The translations under genes and the position numbers were made by a program. From NCBI GenBank assembly GCA_024400275.1, contig JAKSMY010000055.1, positions 1-10,317 on the forward strand: 10,317 nt of DNA. Direction: 5' to 3'. Origin of the DNA: Paludibacteraceae bacterium. Its GTDB lineage: Bacteria; Bacteroidota; Bacteroidia; Bacteroidales; Paludibacteraceae. The notes beneath the pieces are model-generated. The model was given only the letters and a program-made list of their open reading frames with translations. It was not told the DNA's origin and made no database searches. This document shows positions 1-6,835 of this stretch, piece by piece; position 1 is the stretch's first letter, and each line of letters begins with the position of its first letter.

Positions 1-1193
1 GCGATACGATTCGCAAATGGGTGTACGGTGTGTGTGTCGTTGTTGAGAAAGTCGGCGGCAAACGTTTTCCCGATGGCGTGCTGCTGCAAAATGTCCACTC
101 TTGGATTAGTCCGAAAGCGTTGTCGTTGATAGGCCCTAAGCGTGCCAATACGAATGAACCTGTTGTGGCTCCTGTTGTACAAGACACTCCTGTTGCAGTA
201 CCTGCTGTACAAGCCCCCCCCGTTGTTGCTCCTGTTGTGCAGGACACCCCCGTTGTGGTACCTGTTGTGCAGGACACCCCCGTAGTGGTACCTGTTGCAC
301 CGATAATTCCTATTGTCGAAGAACCGATTAAACCCGCAGAACCCGTTCAACCTGCTCAACCTGCTAAACCTGCTAAACCTGCTCAACCCGTTCAACCCGT
401 TCAGCCCGCTTCCGAAACGCACCGTTTCTCCTTGGGTATCCGTGGCGGTGTGGCTTCCATGATGCAAAAAGCTGACAATGCGGACTGGAAAATAGGCTTT
501 GATGCCCTGCTGGATTTGCAATATGGTTATTATAAGACAATAGCGCAAGGGCACAAAATAGGTTTCTTGCTGGGCGTTAGTGCCGGCTATGTTCGCAATA
601 GCTTGCAAGCGGACGCTGTTTATGACCAATTCACGATAGATGACATCAATTACACCGTTACTGCCAAGTCGGTTAAGGAGCAGCAGGCTGCTATCATGGT
701 GGAAGTGCCTGTTATGTTCTCGATGGTAACCAAAGGCGGCTTCTTTATGAACGTGGGTCCTCGTTTCCAACTGCCTGTTTATACGCATAATAGTTTGCAG
801 TTTGACCAACCGTCCGTTAAGGCGTATTTCCCCACCGAGCGTGTAGATGTTATCGACGAACTCATTACCGGTCGTGTTGACGGCAAAGTGGATACCAAAT
901 GCTCCTACAAAGCCCCTGTCTTCAACCTCTTGGTAGGATTGGAAATCGGCTATGAATGGCAATTGAAGAATAACGATGCCCTTGGTCTGGGCGTGTACGG
1001 CAACTATGGTGTTTATTCCTTGTATAGCAACAAGAGTGACGCGCATAGCATAGTCGGTATCACTGCTCCTACTGCCCTTGTTCAGCCTGCCTCGATTGAC
1101 TACAACTCTATGATGGATGCTTACGGCTCATCATTCGGGTTCTTCGATGCCGGTGTCAAATTGACCTATCATTTTAACTTCCGCAAGCATTGA
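1..1193 (+). CDS. Outer-membrane beta-barrel protein with proline-rich linker (5' partial)
   Basis: The frame is open from the first base, with no in-frame ATG, promoter or leader, so the N-terminus lies upstream. The GTG at 21 is an internal valine codon (preceding codons read DTIRKW), not a credible start. Three parts are visible: about 45 residues of unrecognised sequence, an approximately 85-residue proline-rich linker (nt 156-410), and a C-terminal domain of about 260 residues. The last part has alternating hydrophobic and aromatic strands (for example FSLGIRGGV, IGFLLGVSAGYV, ALGLGVYGNYGVY) and ends in a typical last strand, GVKLTYHFNF, followed by RKH. This suggests a small porin-like barrel of the OmpA/OMP_b-brl type in the outer membrane, with the linker probably periplasmic. 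It lacks a type IX secretion C-terminal domain. The next gene has its own promoter, and no clear terminator is seen in between. The barrel class is fairly safe; the specific function is unknown. Confidence 0.75.
   Translation, partial: DTIRKWVYGVCVVVEKVGGKRFPDGVLLQNVHSWISPKALSLIGPKRANTNEPVVAPVVQDTPVAVPAVQAPPVVAPVVQDTPVVVPVVQDTPVVVPVAPIIPIVEEPIKPAEPVQPAQPAKPAKPAQPVQPVQPASETHRFSLGIRGGVASMMQKADNADWKIGFDALLDLQYGYYKTIAQGHKIGFLLGVSAGYVRNSLQADAVYDQFTIDDINYTVTAKSVKEQQAAIMVEVPVMFSMVTKGGFFMNVGPRFQLPVYTHNSLQFDQPSVKAYFPTERVDVIDELITGRVDGKVDTKCSYKAPVFNLLVGLEIGYEWQLKNNDALGLGVYGNYGVYSLYSNKSDAHSIVGITAPTALVQPASIDYNSMMDAYGSSFGFFDAGVKLTYHFNFRKH
171..298 (+). repeat. 30-bp in-frame tandem repeat encoding the PVVQDTPVVV decapeptide
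   Basis: Four consecutive 30-bp units (171-200, 201-230, 231-260, 261-290) plus a partial fifth encode PVVQDTPVAV, PAVQAPPVVA, PVVQDTPVVV and PVVQDTPVVV. Units three and four differ at a single base, so the most recent duplication is young or is being homogenised. The period is a multiple of three, so gain or loss of a copy would change linker length without breaking the frame. Confidence 0.9.
333..410 (+). repeat. 9-bp in-frame tandem repeat encoding P-[AV]-[EQK] triplets
   Basis: Eight nonamer units (consensus CCYGYTCAA or CCTGCTAAA) run from 333 to 404 and encode PAE PVQ PAQ PAK PAK PAQ PVQ PVQ, followed by a truncated PA. The array sits between the 30-bp repeat and the barrel domain. Such Pro/Lys/Gln stretches are typical extended periplasmic spacers, possibly crossing or touching peptidoglycan. 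That role is inferred from composition only. Confidence 0.85.
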
Positions 1194-1232
1194 TTTGAAA
1201 ATGTAAACTCAACTTTGCAATATACAAAAAAG

Positions 1233-1264
1233 TTTGCGTATGTCGCCAAAAAAGTGTAATTTTG
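1233..1264 (+). promoter_or_regulatory. Bacteroidota-type promoter of gapA
   Basis: A -33 element TTTG (1233-1236, in TTTGCGTA) is followed after exactly 20 bp by a -7 element TAATTTTG (1257-1264), which matches TAnnTTTG. The spacer contains an A-tract. Transcription should start near 1270, giving a leader of about 50 nt. The leader is very A/T-rich and lacks a Shine-Dalgarno sequence. Adenines at -3 and -6 of the ATG fit the start context described for Bacteroidota. Confidence 0.85.
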
Positions 1265-1319
1265 CGCTCGCTTTTCAAAGAAAAGAAAAACAATAATTAA
1301 CCATTAATAAATTATCATT

Positions 1320-2348
1320 ATGACAAAAGTAGCTATTAACGGCTTTGGCCGTATCGGTCGTCTGGCTTTCCGTCAGATGTTTGAAGCAGAGGGTTACGAG
1401 GTAGTCGCTATCAACGACTTGACCAGCCCCAAAATGTTGGCACATCTTCTTAAATACGACACCGCCCAAGGTGGTTTCGCCGGCAAATTCGGTGAGGGTA
1501 AACACACTGTTGAAGCAGGCGAGGACTATATCGTAGTAGATGGCAAAAAAATCACTATCTATGCTATGGCTAACGCTGCCGAGTTGCCTTGGGGTAAACT
1601 GGGCGTAGATGTTGTTTTGGAGTGCACCGGTTTCTATACCAGCAAAGAAAAAGCTTCTGCTCATATCGCAGCAGGTGCTAAAAAAGTCGTTATCTCTGCT
1701 CCTGCAGGAAACGATCTGCCTACCATCGTTTACAACGTTAACCACAAGACTCTGACTCCTGCTGACACCGTTATCTCTGCTGCTTCCTGCACCACCAACT
1801 GCTTGGCTCCTATGGCTGCTGCATTGAATAAATACGCTGCTATCCAAAGCGGTATCATGAGCACTATTCACGCTTACACCGGCGACCAGATGATTTTGGA
1901 CGGTCCTCAACGCAAAGGCGATCTTCGTCGTAGCCGCGCAGGTGCCCAGAACATTGTTCCTAACAGCACTGGTGCTGCCAAAGCTATCGGCTTGGTTATC
2001 CCCGAACTGAACGGCAAACTGATTGGTAGCGCACAACGCGTTCCTACTATGACAGGTTCTACCACCATTCTTATCGCTGTTGTTAAGGGTAAAGACGTTA
2101 CCAAAGAGGGTATCAACGCTGCTATGAAAGCTGCTGCTACCGAGAGCTTCGGTTATAACGAGGACGAAATCGTTTCCAGCGACGTTATCGGCATGCGCTT
2201 CGGTTCGCTTTTCGATGCTACCCAGACAATGGTTAGCAAAATCGACGACGACACCTATCAGGTACAGGTTGTTAGCTGGTACGACAACGAGAACAGCTAC
2301 ACCAGCCAAATGGTTCGCACCATCAAATACTTGGCAGAACTCAAGTAA
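1320..2348 (+). CDS. gapA: Type I glyceraldehyde-3-phosphate dehydrogenase
   Basis: A cytosolic glycolytic enzyme that oxidises glyceraldehyde 3-phosphate to 1,3-bisphosphoglycerate with NAD+ and phosphate. The 342-residue length is normal for the family. The N-terminal Rossmann motif is NGFGRIGR (residues 7-14). Asp33 after the second strand is the usual adenine-ribose contact of NAD-preferring enzymes. The catalytic motif [10 protein letters not shown] places the nucleophile at Cys157, and His184 ([10 protein letters not shown]) is the general base. The C-terminal [15 protein letters not shown] corresponds to the conserved WYDNE motif. The DGP at 194-196 replaces the LP of Bacillus-type enzymes; as far as I recall this occurs in streptococcal and Bacteroides homologues. 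The start is set by the methionine at the Rossmann strand and by the promoter and A/T-rich leader upstream. It is monocistronic: own promoter and strong terminator. The long ORF opposite it is a codon-bias shadow. Confidence 0.98.
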   Translation: MTKVAINGFGRIGRLAFRQMFEAEGYEVVAINDLTSPKMLAHLLKYDTAQGGFAGKFGEGKHTVEAGEDYIVVDGKKITIYAMANAAELPWGKLGVDVVLECTGFYTSKEKASAHIAAGAKKVVISAPAGNDLPTIVYNVNHKTLTPADTVISAASCTTNCLAPMAAALNKYAAIQSGIMSTIHAYTGDQMILDGPQRKGDLRRSRAGAQNIVPNSTGAAKAIGLVIPELNGKLIGSAQRVPTMTGSTTILIAVVKGKDVTKEGINAAMKAAATESFGYNEDEIVSSDVIGMRFGSLFDATQTMVSKIDDDTYQVQVVSWYDNENSYTSQMVRTIKYLAELK

Positions 2349-2352
2349 TATC

Positions 2353-2400
2353 CTAGTGTTCTAGTCTTCTAGTTCTCTAGTATCCTAGTCCACTAAAATC
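2353..2400 (+). repeat. 8-bp tandem array, consensus CTAGTNNN
   Basis: CTAGT starts at 2353, 2361, 2369, 2377 and 2385, exactly every 8 bases, and a degenerate sixth unit (CTAAAATC) starts at 2393. The three bases after each CTAGT vary (GTT, CTT, TCT, ATC, CCA). The array lies between the gapA stop codon and its terminator, so it is transcribed as 3' UTR. No function is known to me. Confidence 0.85.
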
Positions 2401-2402
2401 AC

Positions 2403-2438
2403 AAAAAAAGCGGCTTTTGGGCCGCTTTTTTGTTATTT
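2403..2438 (+). terminator. Intrinsic terminator of gapA
   Basis: The inverted repeat AAAAAAGCGGC (2404-2414) / GCCGCTTTTTT (2421-2431) forms an 11-bp stem with a TTTTGG loop, followed by GTTATTTTTT. The five-pair G/C core plus A/U extension and U-rich tail is a classic factor-independent terminator 55 bp after the gapA stop. The A-tract also gives it some ability to act on the opposite strand. Confidence 0.95.
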
Positions 2439-2450
2439 TTTATAAAAATG

Positions 2451-2482
2451 TTTGCATATCTGCCACTTTTTTTGTATTTTTG
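2451..2482 (+). promoter_or_regulatory. Promoter of the acyltransferase-DUF819-Omp85 operon
   Basis: TTTG (2451-2454, in TTTGCATA), then a 20-bp spacer with a T-tract, then TATTTTTG (2475-2482). It lies immediately downstream of the gapA terminator. Transcription should start near 2488, leaving a leader of about 15 nt that ends in an A-run before the ATG at 2503. Confidence 0.85.
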
Positions 2483-2502
2483 CACGTGTTTTCTGAAAAA
2501 AG

Positions 2503-3537
2503 ATGGCTCAAATTCAAGATAAAGATAAGATATACAAGATGTTTCGCCCGTTGGTGGACATGATGTTTCGTTTGTCTTATCGCAGGTACAAAATAGTTGG
2601 TAAGGAGAATATACCCACCGATGGGGCACTTATCTATGCCCCCAATCATACCAATGCACTGTGTGACGCACTGGCTGTATTGGGCATTAATAGTCATAGA
2701 AAAGTCTTTGTTGCCCGGGCAGATATATTCAAAAACCCCAAGGCTGCATGGGTCTTAAACGGATTGAAAATTATGCCTATTCGCCGTATGCGGGATGGTG
2801 TGGACGAAGTCCGGCATAACGACAGAACCATGCAGAACGCAGTCGATACACTCGAAGCAGGGGTCGCTTTCTGCATTCTGCCGGAGGGAACACACCGCCC
2901 TAAACATTCTTTACTGCCTTTGGCAAAAGGTATTTTCCGTATCGCTCTGCAAGCTAATGAACAGTTTGGGCACCTACGCCCTATTTATATCGTACCCGTC
3001 GGTCTGGAATACGGCGACTATTTCCATTTATGGGACTCTCTCCTTATTAATATAGGCCCTGCCCTCAATGTAACGCAGTTCGCTATCAAAGCACGTGAAG
3101 AATGGAAACAGACACACGGCGAGGAAATGACCGAACCGCAGTTGATTTTGGCACTTCGCGAGGAACTGACCCTCCGCCTGCAAAAACTAATCATGTTTGT
3201 TCCTGACGACGAGAACTACGAGACGGCATGGAACAGAATGAAACGGAATAAGCCCGAATTGTACGCCCAAATGGATAAACCGCATTTGTCTCGGAAAATG
3301 CGCTATGCCTTCGTCATTCTGTTGGCACCCTTATTCATGTTGTCGGCTGTCCTGACGGCTCCGCTTGGATTACTGACATTATTCATCAAACATAAAATAC
3401 AGGACCCTGCTTTCCACAATTCCGTGCAGTATCTGCTCCAATTCATACTGATACCGCTGTCCCTCTTCGTGGCTTATCCTTTCTGGGTTTTCGTGCAGGA
3501 GTACCTCTATCAAATGCGACATTTAAACGATAATTAA
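2503..3537 (+). CDS. PlsC-type membrane glycerolipid acyltransferase (LPLAT superfamily)
   Basis: Probably transfers an acyl group to a glycerol-phosphate-type or other lipid acceptor at the inner membrane. Four LPLAT blocks are in order: NHTNALCD (residues 48-55; His49 and Asp55 as the catalytic pair), FKNPKAAWVLNGLKIMPIRR (76-95), PEGTHR (127-132) and VPVGLEY (164-170). The His-Asp spacing is HX5D rather than the usual HX4D of bacterial PlsC, which recalls the HxNQFxD block of some eukaryotic-type glycerol-3-phosphate acyltransferases. Two hydrophobic segments near the C-terminus (about 268-294 and 309-332) are probable membrane anchors. There is no signal peptide. The only methionine in a sensible position is 20 bases after the -7 element. 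It is the first gene of an operon; the DUF819 gene starts 2 bases after its stop. The exact substrate cannot be read from sequence. Confidence 0.88.
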   Translation: MAQIQDKDKIYKMFRPLVDMMFRLSYRRYKIVGKENIPTDGALIYAPNHTNALCDALAVLGINSHRKVFVARADIFKNPKAAWVLNGLKIMPIRRMRDGVDEVRHNDRTMQNAVDTLEAGVAFCILPEGTHRPKHSLLPLAKGIFRIALQANEQFGHLRPIYIVPVGLEYGDYFHLWDSLLINIGPALNVTQFAIKAREEWKQTHGEEMTEPQLILALREELTLRLQKLIMFVPDDENYETAWNRMKRNKPELYAQMDKPHLSRKMRYAFVILLAPLFMLSAVLTAPLGLLTLFIKHKIQDPAFHNSVQYLLQFILIPLSLFVAYPFWVFVQEYLYQMRHLNDN

Positions 3538-3539
3538 GT

Positions 3540-4799
3540 ATGCAAGAACAGATAATTACCAACCCCGAAATGGTGCGTGTAGTGCTCATGTTGGCACTGT
3601 ATATCGTTCTCCCTATCATTATTATTCACATGTTTATCCGCCTTAAATGGGTGCAGAAAATAGGCACGGTGGTCACCGCCTATGCGTTCGGTATCTTAAT
3701 GGCAATCACCGGTTTGGTCTCTTTCACACCCGATAGCATGGAGGAAATGATGTTCAACAATGTGCAAAACATGATGATGAACATTGCCGTTCCTTTGGCT
3801 ATCCCGTTGATGTTGTTCAACTGTGATTTCAAACTGTGGACCAAAGCCCTACCCAAAACAATATGGTCCTTGGTGGGAGGCATTGTGGCTATTTCCGTTG
3901 CGGTTGTTACGGGCTTTTGGCTGTTCCGTTCCCGTCAAATCCCGGACTTTGAGAAAGTGTCGGCTATGATGACGGGTATTTATACCGGCGGAACCATGAA
4001 CTTCAATGCCCTCGGTGCTGCACTGGGTGTAGATAAGTCCGTTATGGCTATCGTTCTCGCTTTCGAAATGGTGCTCACCATGCCGTATATCGTATTTATT
4101 CTTGGTGGTGGCTTCCGGCTGTTCCGCCGTTTATTGCCTTTCAAGGACGAAACGACTAACGAGGTGCGACGGTCCAAAGTGCAAACCATCGAGGCTCCCG
4201 TAAGCGACGTGGAAGACTACGGACACATGTTCCGGGGCGATAACTGGTATCTCACCTTGGCAGGATTGGGACTGAGTGTGCTCTTCCTCGCCATCGGTGC
4301 CGGACTCAGTATCTTGCTTTGGAAAATGGGGGTTATACCGGCTAATCCTGAGAACCCTGAAAAGCCTGTCCTGAATGAACTGGTTATTATATTGACTATC
4401 ACCACCTTGGGATTGGTTGCTTCGTTCTTCCGTAAGGTACGCGAATTGCCCAAAACATTTGAACTGGGTATGTTCTTTATCTTGGTGTTCTCCATCATCG
4501 TGGCTTCGCTGTTTGATTACCACAGTATTCAGGGTTCCACCTTGGGTATCGGTGCTTTTGTATTCTGGATTATTGTTTGCGGGGGACTGTTGCATCTGCT
4601 TTTCTGCCGTATCTTCAAGGTGGGAGGAGACCTGTTTACCGTCAGCCAGATTGCCCTTCTCTGCTCGCCTCCGTTCGTACCGCCGGTAGTGGGCGCGATG
4701 GGAAACAAGAAAGTCCTTATCTCCGGTTTGGTTATCGGACTGATTGGCTATGCCGTAGGAACCTATTTGGGTATCGGTATGTATTACTTGCTAAAGTAA
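3540..4799 (+). CDS. DUF819 family multi-pass inner-membrane protein
   Basis: This 419-residue protein has about ten or eleven hydrophobic segments (for example near 10-30, 42-61, 106-129, 167-190, 236-262, 306-324, 334-355 and 392-418), so it is an integral inner-membrane protein. The block MMTGIYTGGTMNFNALGAALG (143-163), and the block with PPFVPPVVGAMGNK followed by a glycine-rich helix (377-410) in the second half, are characteristic of DUF819. The two halves look like an inverted repeat around a hydrophilic loop (about 200-235), which suggests a transporter fold. The substrate is unknown and none is claimed. It starts 2 bases after the acyltransferase stop and has no promoter of its own, so it is co-transcribed. 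The next gene, an outer-membrane barrel, follows after 76 bases with no terminator. Confidence 0.85.
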   Translation: MQEQIITNPEMVRVVLMLALYIVLPIIIIHMFIRLKWVQKIGTVVTAYAFGILMAITGLVSFTPDSMEEMMFNNVQNMMMNIAVPLAIPLMLFNCDFKLWTKALPKTIWSLVGGIVAISVAVVTGFWLFRSRQIPDFEKVSAMMTGIYTGGTMNFNALGAALGVDKSVMAIVLAFEMVLTMPYIVFILGGGFRLFRRLLPFKDETTNEVRRSKVQTIEAPVSDVEDYGHMFRGDNWYLTLAGLGLSVLFLAIGAGLSILLWKMGVIPANPENPEKPVLNELVIILTITTLGLVASFFRKVRELPKTFELGMFFILVFSIIVASLFDYHSIQGSTLGIGAFVFWIIVCGGLLHLLFCRIFKVGGDLFTVSQIALLCSPPFVPPVVGAMGNKKVLISGLVIGLIGYAVGTYLGIGMYYLLK

Positions 4800-4843
4800 T
4801 TTATACATTGGATATACATAAGATATACATTGGATATACGGTA
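4800..4843 (+). repeat. 11-bp tandem array, consensus GATATACATTG
   Basis: Four consecutive 11-mers fill the start of the gap between two operon genes: TTTATACATTG (4800-4810), GATATACATAA (4811-4821), GATATACATTG (4822-4832) and GATATACGGTA (4833-4843). As a result the 16-mer TATACATTGGATATAC occurs twice, 22 bases apart (4802-4817 and 4824-4839). The rest of the gap (4844-4875) shows no TAnnTTTG promoter and no terminator. Confidence 0.85.
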
Positions 4844-4875
4844 ATAGGTGATATTACAAATTCATTAGTGAGATT

Positions 4876-6411
4876 ATGAAACGCATTTTGATTGTTGTTC
4901 TTTGTTCTTTACTCCTTGTCCCATGTTCTTTTGCCAAGAAAGCCAAGAAGCCGCAGGAGGTCGATTCTTTGGGCAATCCTATCAAAACAGGTTGGAATTT
5001 CGGTATCCTGCCGTCTATCGCCTACGATGCCGATTACGGCTTTCAGGGCGGTATCTTGACCAATGTTTATTACTACGGAGACGGTAAGCAGTATCCCGAA
5101 TATATTCACTCCATCTATTTTGAGGGGGCTTATACCACCAAACACCACGGTATATTCCGTCTTAATTACGATAGCAAATACCTCATTCCTCATCATCGTC
5201 TCACCCTTGATGCCACTTACCTGCCTGATGCCATGTGCGATTTCTACGGCTTTAACGGCTATCAGTCGGTGTTCAACAACGATTGGGTAGGGTGGAATAA
5301 AAAAGTAAGCAAAATACCCTCACCGGAGGAATACCAGTCGCGTGTGTTCTATAAATACAAGCGTGACCTTGTTCGTTTTGCCGCCGATATAGAAGGTACG
5401 ATTTACAAAAACCTCAAATGGAATGCCGGTTTGGGCGTTCTCGGCTATATTATCAACGATTGTGACATTGACATGCTCAATGGCAAAAAGGATTTTGACA
5501 AGCAAACGCCTCGTTATGATCAGAAACCTCTTGACCCCGATGTAAAAGGACTGTATGAATTATATAAGGAGTGGGGGTTGATTGACAAAGACGAGCAAAA
5601 AGGCGGTTGGCACCCTTACCTGCGTGCCGGTATCACTTACGATACGCGTGACAAACGTCAGGGACCCAATCGCGGATTGTATGCAGACGCTTTCTTCACT
5701 TATACGGCTGCTTTTAATGCCGGCTACGGGCAGCAGGCTTCCGCCGGTTATAACCACTTGCAGTTTAACTTCACCTTCCGGCACTATGTACCTGTTCTGC
5801 AACGTCAGAAACGTTGCTTCAGTAATATAGTCTTTGCTTATCGTGTCGGTACGCAAAACCTGATTGCCGGCAAGTCGCCTTTCTATATGGATAACTACCT
5901 CAACTCGCTCTTTATTCAGCGTGTTTATTACGAGGGATTGGGCGGCGGTAATTCCGTGCGTGGCATGATGGCTAATCGCCTGTCTGCCAAAGGTTTCGCT
6001 TTCGCCAACGTGGAGTTCCGTTTCCGTATCGTCAATTTTGACATCGGGCACCAGCATTTCTACGTCGGTGTCAATCCGTTCTTCGATTTGGGCGTTGTCA
6101 CACAGCCCTATCAATTGGACGAGGACGAGTTAAGGGCGACCATTGAATCCGGTCAATATACCCATCAGGTGTATGACCGCCAGACCGGTCAATACACCGA
6201 TGTCAAGTACCGTTACGAAGATTTCTTCTCAACCGACGAAAAAGACATTTACCGTCCGCACATGACTGCCGGTATAGGTCTGAAAATAGGCATGAACGAG
6301 AACTTTGTGCTCTCTGCCGATTGGGCAATGCCGGTTAATGAGAAATACTATATGAACCAGGATAACGCCAAATTGTCGAATTTCTACGTCAAAATGGGCT
6401 ATTTGTTCTAA
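4876..6411 (+). CDS. Omp85-superfamily outer-membrane barrel protein without POTRA domains
   Basis: A 511-residue outer-membrane protein. Residues 1-20 are a signal peptide (KR, hydrophobic core, CSFA then KKAKK); the LVPC sequence is a poor lipobox, so signal peptidase I cleavage is more likely. The mature chain begins almost directly with barrel-like strands, leaving no room for POTRA domains. Omp85 hallmarks are ITYDTRDKRQGPNRGLYADAF (253-273), matching the family's YDTRD...P.RG strand, and GGGNSVRGM (357-364), matching the loop-6 VRGF/Y motif with Met as the last residue. The last strand, FYVKMGYLF, ends in Phe, the canonical BAM-recognition signal. A charged stretch near 195-245 is probably a long surface loop. 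It resembles the BamA/TamA-family or surface-antigen proteins of Bacteroidota, whose substrates are mostly unknown. It is the last gene of the operon and ends exactly where the opposing DUF59 gene ends. Confidence 0.88.
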   Translation: MKRILIVVLCSLLLVPCSFAKKAKKPQEVDSLGNPIKTGWNFGILPSIAYDADYGFQGGILTNVYYYGDGKQYPEYIHSIYFEGAYTTKHHGIFRLNYDSKYLIPHHRLTLDATYLPDAMCDFYGFNGYQSVFNNDWVGWNKKVSKIPSPEEYQSRVFYKYKRDLVRFAADIEGTIYKNLKWNAGLGVLGYIINDCDIDMLNGKKDFDKQTPRYDQKPLDPDVKGLYELYKEWGLIDKDEQKGGWHPYLRAGITYDTRDKRQGPNRGLYADAFFTYTAAFNAGYGQQASAGYNHLQFNFTFRHYVPVLQRQKRCFSNIVFAYRVGTQNLIAGKSPFYMDNYLNSLFIQRVYYEGLGGGNSVRGMMANRLSAKGFAFANVEFRFRIVNFDIGHQHFYVGVNPFFDLGVVTQPYQLDEDELRATIESGQYTHQVYDRQTGQYTDVKYRYEDFFSTDEKDIYRPHMTAGIGLKIGMNENFVLSADWAMPVNEKYYMNQDNAKLSNFYVKMGYLF

Positions 6412-6723
6412 CTACAAGAAGCCGAGTTCCAACTTGGCTTCTTCGCTCATCATATCTTTGGTCCATTCCGGCTCAAAAACAAGGTTGATGTTGACTTCCG
6501 TGATGCCTTCTACCGAACCGACTTTTTGCCGGATGTCTTCCATTAAAAAATCGGCGGCAGGGCAAGACGGTGCTGTCAGCGTCATATCGATGTTGCATAC
6601 GCCGTCCTGAATATCTATTTTGTAGATCAATCCCAAATCATAGACATTAACCGGAATTTCCGGATCAAAGACGGTTCGCAACATGCGTAACACTTCTTCC
6701 TCTTGTTCCATAAACTCGTTCAT
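6412..6723 (-). CDS. MIP18/DUF59 family Fe-S cluster assembly factor (SufT-like)
   Basis: A 103-residue cytosolic protein consisting of one MIP18-like domain. The family helps maturation or transfer of iron-sulphur clusters (SufT, PaaD and eukaryotic MIP18/CIA2 are relatives). Hallmarks are DPEIPVNVYDLGLIY (residues 20-34) and TLTAPSCPAA (48-57) with the conserved Cys54, then the C-terminal FEPEWTKDMMSEEAK. The length is normal for stand-alone members. No suf or paa genes are adjacent, so the exact partner is unknown; a general Fe-S role is favoured over a phenylacetate-pathway role. ATG at 6723 is preferred over Met5 because it lies about 17 nt after the predicted transcription start and keeps the usual N-terminal helix. 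The stop abuts the stop of the convergent Omp85 gene with no spacer. Confidence 0.92.
   Translation of the reverse strand: MNEFMEQEEEVLRMLRTVFDPEIPVNVYDLGLIYKIDIQDGVCNIDMTLTAPSCPAADFLMEDIRQKVGSVEGITEVNINLVFEPEWTKDMMSEEAKLELGFL
6416..6443 (+). terminator. Long 3'-end hairpin between convergent genes (no U-tract)
   Basis: AAGAAGCCGAGTT (6416-6428) can pair with AACTTGGCTTCTT (6431-6443), including one G-U wobble (6424/6435) in the plus-strand RNA. That gives about 12 usable pairs and a tetraloop. It begins 5 bases after the barrel stop codon. On the minus strand the wobble becomes a C/A mismatch, so the stem is better in the plus-strand transcript. No U-run follows, so it may stabilise the 3' end or mark it rather than terminate on its own. 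It also encodes part of the last ten codons of the opposing gene. Confidence 0.5.
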
Positions 6724-6745
6724 TGCCCTCTCGTTTAAAAGCCTG

Positions 6746-6777
6746 CAAAGGTACTGCTTTTTTTTTAATTATGCAAA
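6746..6777 (-). promoter_or_regulatory. Minus-strand promoter of the DUF59 gene
   Basis: Read on the minus strand: TTTG (6777-6774, in TTTGCATA), a 20-bp spacer with an A-tract, then TACCTTTG (6753-6746). Transcription should start near 6740. Its upstream edge is 26 bases from the upstream edge of the plus-strand promoter at 6804, so the two are back to back. Confidence 0.85.
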
Positions 6778-6803
6778 TTTTTTTCATTTTGTAGGTTCAC
6801 TTA

Positions 6804-6835
6804 TTTGTATATGTTAAAAAAAAAGTGTACCTTTG
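6804..6835 (+). promoter_or_regulatory. Plus-strand promoter of the EF-hand membrane protein gene
   Basis: TTTG (6804-6807, in TTTGTATA), a 20-bp spacer with an A-tract, then TACCTTTG (6828-6835). Transcription should start near 6841. This rules out the in-frame GTG at 6825 as a start codon, because that codon lies within the promoter, upstream of the start of the RNA. Confidence 0.85.

Noticed and set aside
21..23. GTG at 21 as start of the first gene
   Set aside because: The frame is open to the window edge, no promoter precedes it, and an outer-membrane protein should begin with a signal peptide, which is absent here.
1275..2309. 344-residue open frame on the minus strand opposite gapA
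   Set aside because: It mirrors the codon-biased gapA sequence, has no recognisable domain or promoter, and gapA is certain.
4802..4839. Possible CRISPR-like or plasmid-origin iteron array
   Set aside because: The units are 11 bp with no spacers, only four copies, and no Cas or replication gene is near; kept only as a tandem repeat.
5560..6114. 184-residue minus-strand frame within the Omp85 gene
   Set aside because: Shadow of the barrel coding strand; no plausible domain, start context or promoter.
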